DNA from: Mycobacterium sp. ACS4054
Lineage (GTDB): Bacteria > Actinomycetota > Actinomycetes > Mycobacteriales > Mycobacteriaceae
Direction of reading: 5' to 3'
NCBI RefSeq assembly: GCF_001667275.1
Contig: NZ_LZHV01000058.1
Span: 62,001 to 126,000 of the forward strand
DNA: 64,000 nt
Shown in pieces: positions 62,689 to 64,000 of this stretch. Below the pieces are notes generated by a model. That model was given only the letters and a program-made list of their open reading frames with translations. It did no database searches and was not told the DNA's origin. The translations under genes were made by a program, and so were the position numbers. Position 1 is the first letter of the stretch. Each line of letters begins with the position of its first letter.

Positions 62689-63081
62689 TCAAATGGTGAC
62701 GACGTTAACGGCTAGCGATATGACGACTGCGATCGTGCGGACTTGGCGATAGCGCCGTTGATCGCTCGGGGACCGAAGGTCGGCATACGCAGACAGGAAG
62801 AGATACGTCAGTACGGGTGCGAGCCAGTCGTTGGCAGAAAAGCCGGGGAGTCCGTCGCTGTTCAGTTGTGGCATGTTGGCCGAGATCCGCCACAGGAACA
62901 CCGCGGCCGCGCTCAGGACACCGACGGCAACGACATCGGGCCAGGCGGTCCGCGAAAGCCGCCACGCCGCCGCGGTTAACGCGAGCAGGCCGGTCAGTGC
63001 AGCCGTCAGCGCGATGTGCGTCGCGCTGAATTGACCGGCCTCTCCAGCGAGATCAGTTGACGCACAGACTGTTTGGATCAC
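62689..63081 (-). CDS. small four-helix membrane protein of unknown function
   Basis: A 130-residue protein with four hydrophobic segments (THIALTAALTGLLALTAAAW; WPDVVAVGVLSAAAVFLWRI; WLAPVLTYLFLSAYADL; TIAVVISLAVNVV). The short polar loop between helices 2 and 3 contains SANMPQLNSDGLPGFSANDW. I do not recognise a family. The GTG at 63081 is the best start; in-frame sequence upstream is antisense to the PepSY-like gene 25 bp away on the same strand. Confidence 0.62.
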   Translation of the reverse strand: MIQTVCASTDLAGEAGQFSATHIALTAALTGLLALTAAAWRLSRTAWPDVVAVGVLSAAAVFLWRISANMPQLNSDGLPGFSANDWLAPVLTYLFLSAYADLRSPSDQRRYRQVRTIAVVISLAVNVVTI

Positions 63082-63106
63082 CCGAGAGCCCTGAATTCCC
63101 CAGCGG

Positions 63107-63400
63107 TCAGTCGTTATCCGGGGCTTCGGTGCCGACGAAGTGGAAGCCTTGGTCCAGGTGTACTTCCACCTGATTGCCGTCGGATTTAGTAACGAGCACC
63201 CCGTAATAGGCGGCGCCCTCGTTGGTTTCCTTTTCGACCTTCCCGGCTTTACCCGGTATGGCTTGTACCGCCGCGGCGCGGGCCTGATCTGCGGCTGGCC
63301 CGGTGATTTCCTGGTCATCGGCGACAGCGACGCCAACGCCAATGGCCGTGAGCGCGGCGGCGCCGGCTACGCCGATACCGATCATCGTTATAGCCCTCAT
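63107..63400 (-). CDS. secreted PepSY-like domain protein
   Basis: A 97-residue exported protein. The signal peptide (MRAITMIGIGVAGAAALTAIGVGVAVA) is followed by ARAAAVQAIPGKAGKVEKETNEGAAYYGVLVTKSDGNQVEVHLDQGF, the PepSY pattern. Family members are small periplasmic inhibitors or ligand binders. The ATG at 63400 has GGGAAGGGAA upstream. It may form a unit with the small membrane protein downstream. Confidence 0.8.
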   Translation of the reverse strand: MRAITMIGIGVAGAAALTAIGVGVAVADDQEITGPAADQARAAAVQAIPGKAGKVEKETNEGAAYYGVLVTKSDGNQVEVHLDQGFHFVGTEAPDND

Positions 63401-63595
63401 CGATTCATTCCCTTCCCGATTCGTGAGCTGATTGCGCAAGCGACGCTAGCGCCGGCACATGAAGCCACGATGAAACTGACCAGATGCGTCAACATGGTTC
63501 GGTGAGTAGCAATCCGGCCGCCAATGCACGCACGGAAACCCCTGTATCCGAACAGGACTCATAAGGCCCGTGGATCCGGACCGGCGCGTTCCGGG

Positions 63596-63749
63596 CTACG
63601 CACCGCGCATCTCGAGGCGTGAGCCCACGCTGTTGGGGATAAGGCATCGGGCATTGCTTGGGCAAGCGCGTATAGGCGCGCCACCCGGTGCAGTGGGCCG
63701 GGAAGACGGTCCCGGCCCCGATGCTGACCAAGGCCTCGACGGTGGTCAT
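63596..63749 (-). pseudogene. 3' remnant of a metallo-beta-lactamase-fold hydrolase
   Basis: Read on the minus strand, three frames in succession give the end of a COG1237-type MBL-fold protein: TTVEALVSIGAGTVFPAHCTGWRAY, then ALAQAMPDAL, then PNSVGSRLEMRGA followed by a stop at 63596-63598. The PAHCTGW and PNSVGSR motifs are characteristic of that family's C-terminus. Two indels are needed to join the pieces and the N-terminal two-thirds are missing. It is a decayed fragment. Confidence 0.72.
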
Positions 63750-63757
63750 ATCGCGAT

Positions 63758-63770
63758 ACCCCTACGGGGT
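63758..63770. promoter_or_regulatory. CsoR-like copper-type operator dyad
   Basis: ACCCC-TAC-GGGGT within ATACCCCTACGGGGTGGGG resembles operators bound by CsoR-family metal sensors, with G/C runs flanking a short spacer. It lies 9 bases beyond the 5' edge of the MBL-fold remnant. No intact gene in the window starts next to it, so it may be an orphaned promoter element or serve a gene beyond the right edge. Confidence 0.4.
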
Positions 63771-64000
63771 GGGGCGAGTACGCAGATTGCGGACGGACGA
63801 TACGCGATGTTGAGAACGTTCGATAAAGTGTGGTGCTGAGCCAATTGGAGGTTGTGGGTGACCGATTGGTCCGGTGAGCGCTTCGAGGATTTGAACCCCG
63901 GAGAGGGGACCAAACCGGGTCCGACTGGGCGAACTGAAGACCAACGACCACCCGCGGGCCCTCACCAACAGACGCCTGCCGGTCTGCGGAGTGGCCCGAG
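63771..64000. other. right-end region without a recognised gene
   Basis: The last 230 bases hold several short overlapping frames on both strands, none with a family signature, ribosome site or plausible start. A minus-strand GGTTCAAATCC near 63880 resembles a tRNA T-arm, but no acceptor stem can be built around it. Confidence 0.5.

Noticed and set aside
63840..64000. tRNA on the minus strand suggested by a T-arm-like GGTTCAAATCC
   Set aside because: A 5-bp T-stem can be drawn, but no acceptor, D or anticodon arms fit around it and no CCA end is present.

Overview
The window is high-GC actinobacterial DNA and almost certainly from a slow-growing Mycobacterium, most likely of the M. avium complex type. 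The evidence is gene order. From the left edge to about 44.3 kb it follows the M. tuberculosis block Rv0535-Rv0566c: MTA phosphorylase, galE3, membrane proteins, menE, pitA, menB, fadD8, menC-bpoC-menD, mgtA, menG, menJ, grcC1, htpX, gpsA, a flavin monooxygenase and a YajQ-family protein. Start codons are often GTG, and four-base stop/start overlaps are common. Species assignment is inference; no database search was possible.

Layout. 1-13.3 kb is conserved backbone (cell-envelope membrane proteins, glycosyltransferases, menaquinone genes menE and menB, phosphate transport). 12.8-14.9 kb holds a deazaflavin-type reductase, an aldo/keto reductase and a divergent TetR regulator with two near-identical operators, where M. 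tuberculosis carries vapBC3. 14.9-24.9 kb continues with fadD8, a divergent PadR/maleylpyruvate-isomerase-like pair, and the tightly overlapped run amidohydrolase-menC-bpoC-menD-Rv0556-like, then mgtA. At 24.9-33.8 kb an accessory block of about 8.9 kb separates mgtA from menG. It encodes an FHA-HTH protein, an ECF sigma factor with a fused zinc-finger anti-sigma-like tail, a Baeyer-Villiger monooxygenase fused to an esterase, a P450, a uracil-DNA-glycosylase-like protein, an amidohydrolase and an SDR. Backbone resumes at 33.8-44.3 kb, with a SulP transporter and a RES/Xre toxin-antitoxin pair added.

At 44.36 kb lies an intact tRNA-Tyr. Its 3' 80 bp are repeated exactly at 47.45 kb, enclosing a 3.1-kb island with a transmembrane Ser/Thr kinase and a frameshifted single-pass membrane protein but no integrase. 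To the right are a DMT-type membrane protein, an SDR and a lipid-kinase-like protein. Next comes a four-gene lipid cluster at 50.9-57.1 kb: fatty acyl-AMP ligase/ACP/thioester reductase, a ferritin-like di-iron protein, an epoxide-hydrolase-like protein and a [2Fe-2S] reductase. The window ends with a metal/stress cluster: CDF exporter, OmpR-type two-component system, LppY/LpqO-like lipoprotein, ChrA, a small membrane protein, a PepSY-like secreted protein, and the decayed 3' end of a metallo-beta-lactamase-fold gene beside a CsoR-like operator.

How the genes work together. menB, menC, menD, menE, menG, menJ and the prenyl synthase grcC1 cover much of menaquinone synthesis and tail reduction. 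The 24.9-33.8 kb block contains enzymes that could act in sequence (P450 hydroxylation, SDR oxidation to a ketone, Baeyer-Villiger ester formation, ester hydrolysis), probably under the local sigma factor. The 50.9-57.1 kb cluster could turn a fatty acid into an ACP-bound acyl chain, release it as an aldehyde or alcohol, and oxidise it with a di-iron enzyme fed by its own reductase. These pathway links are inference from domains and adjacency.
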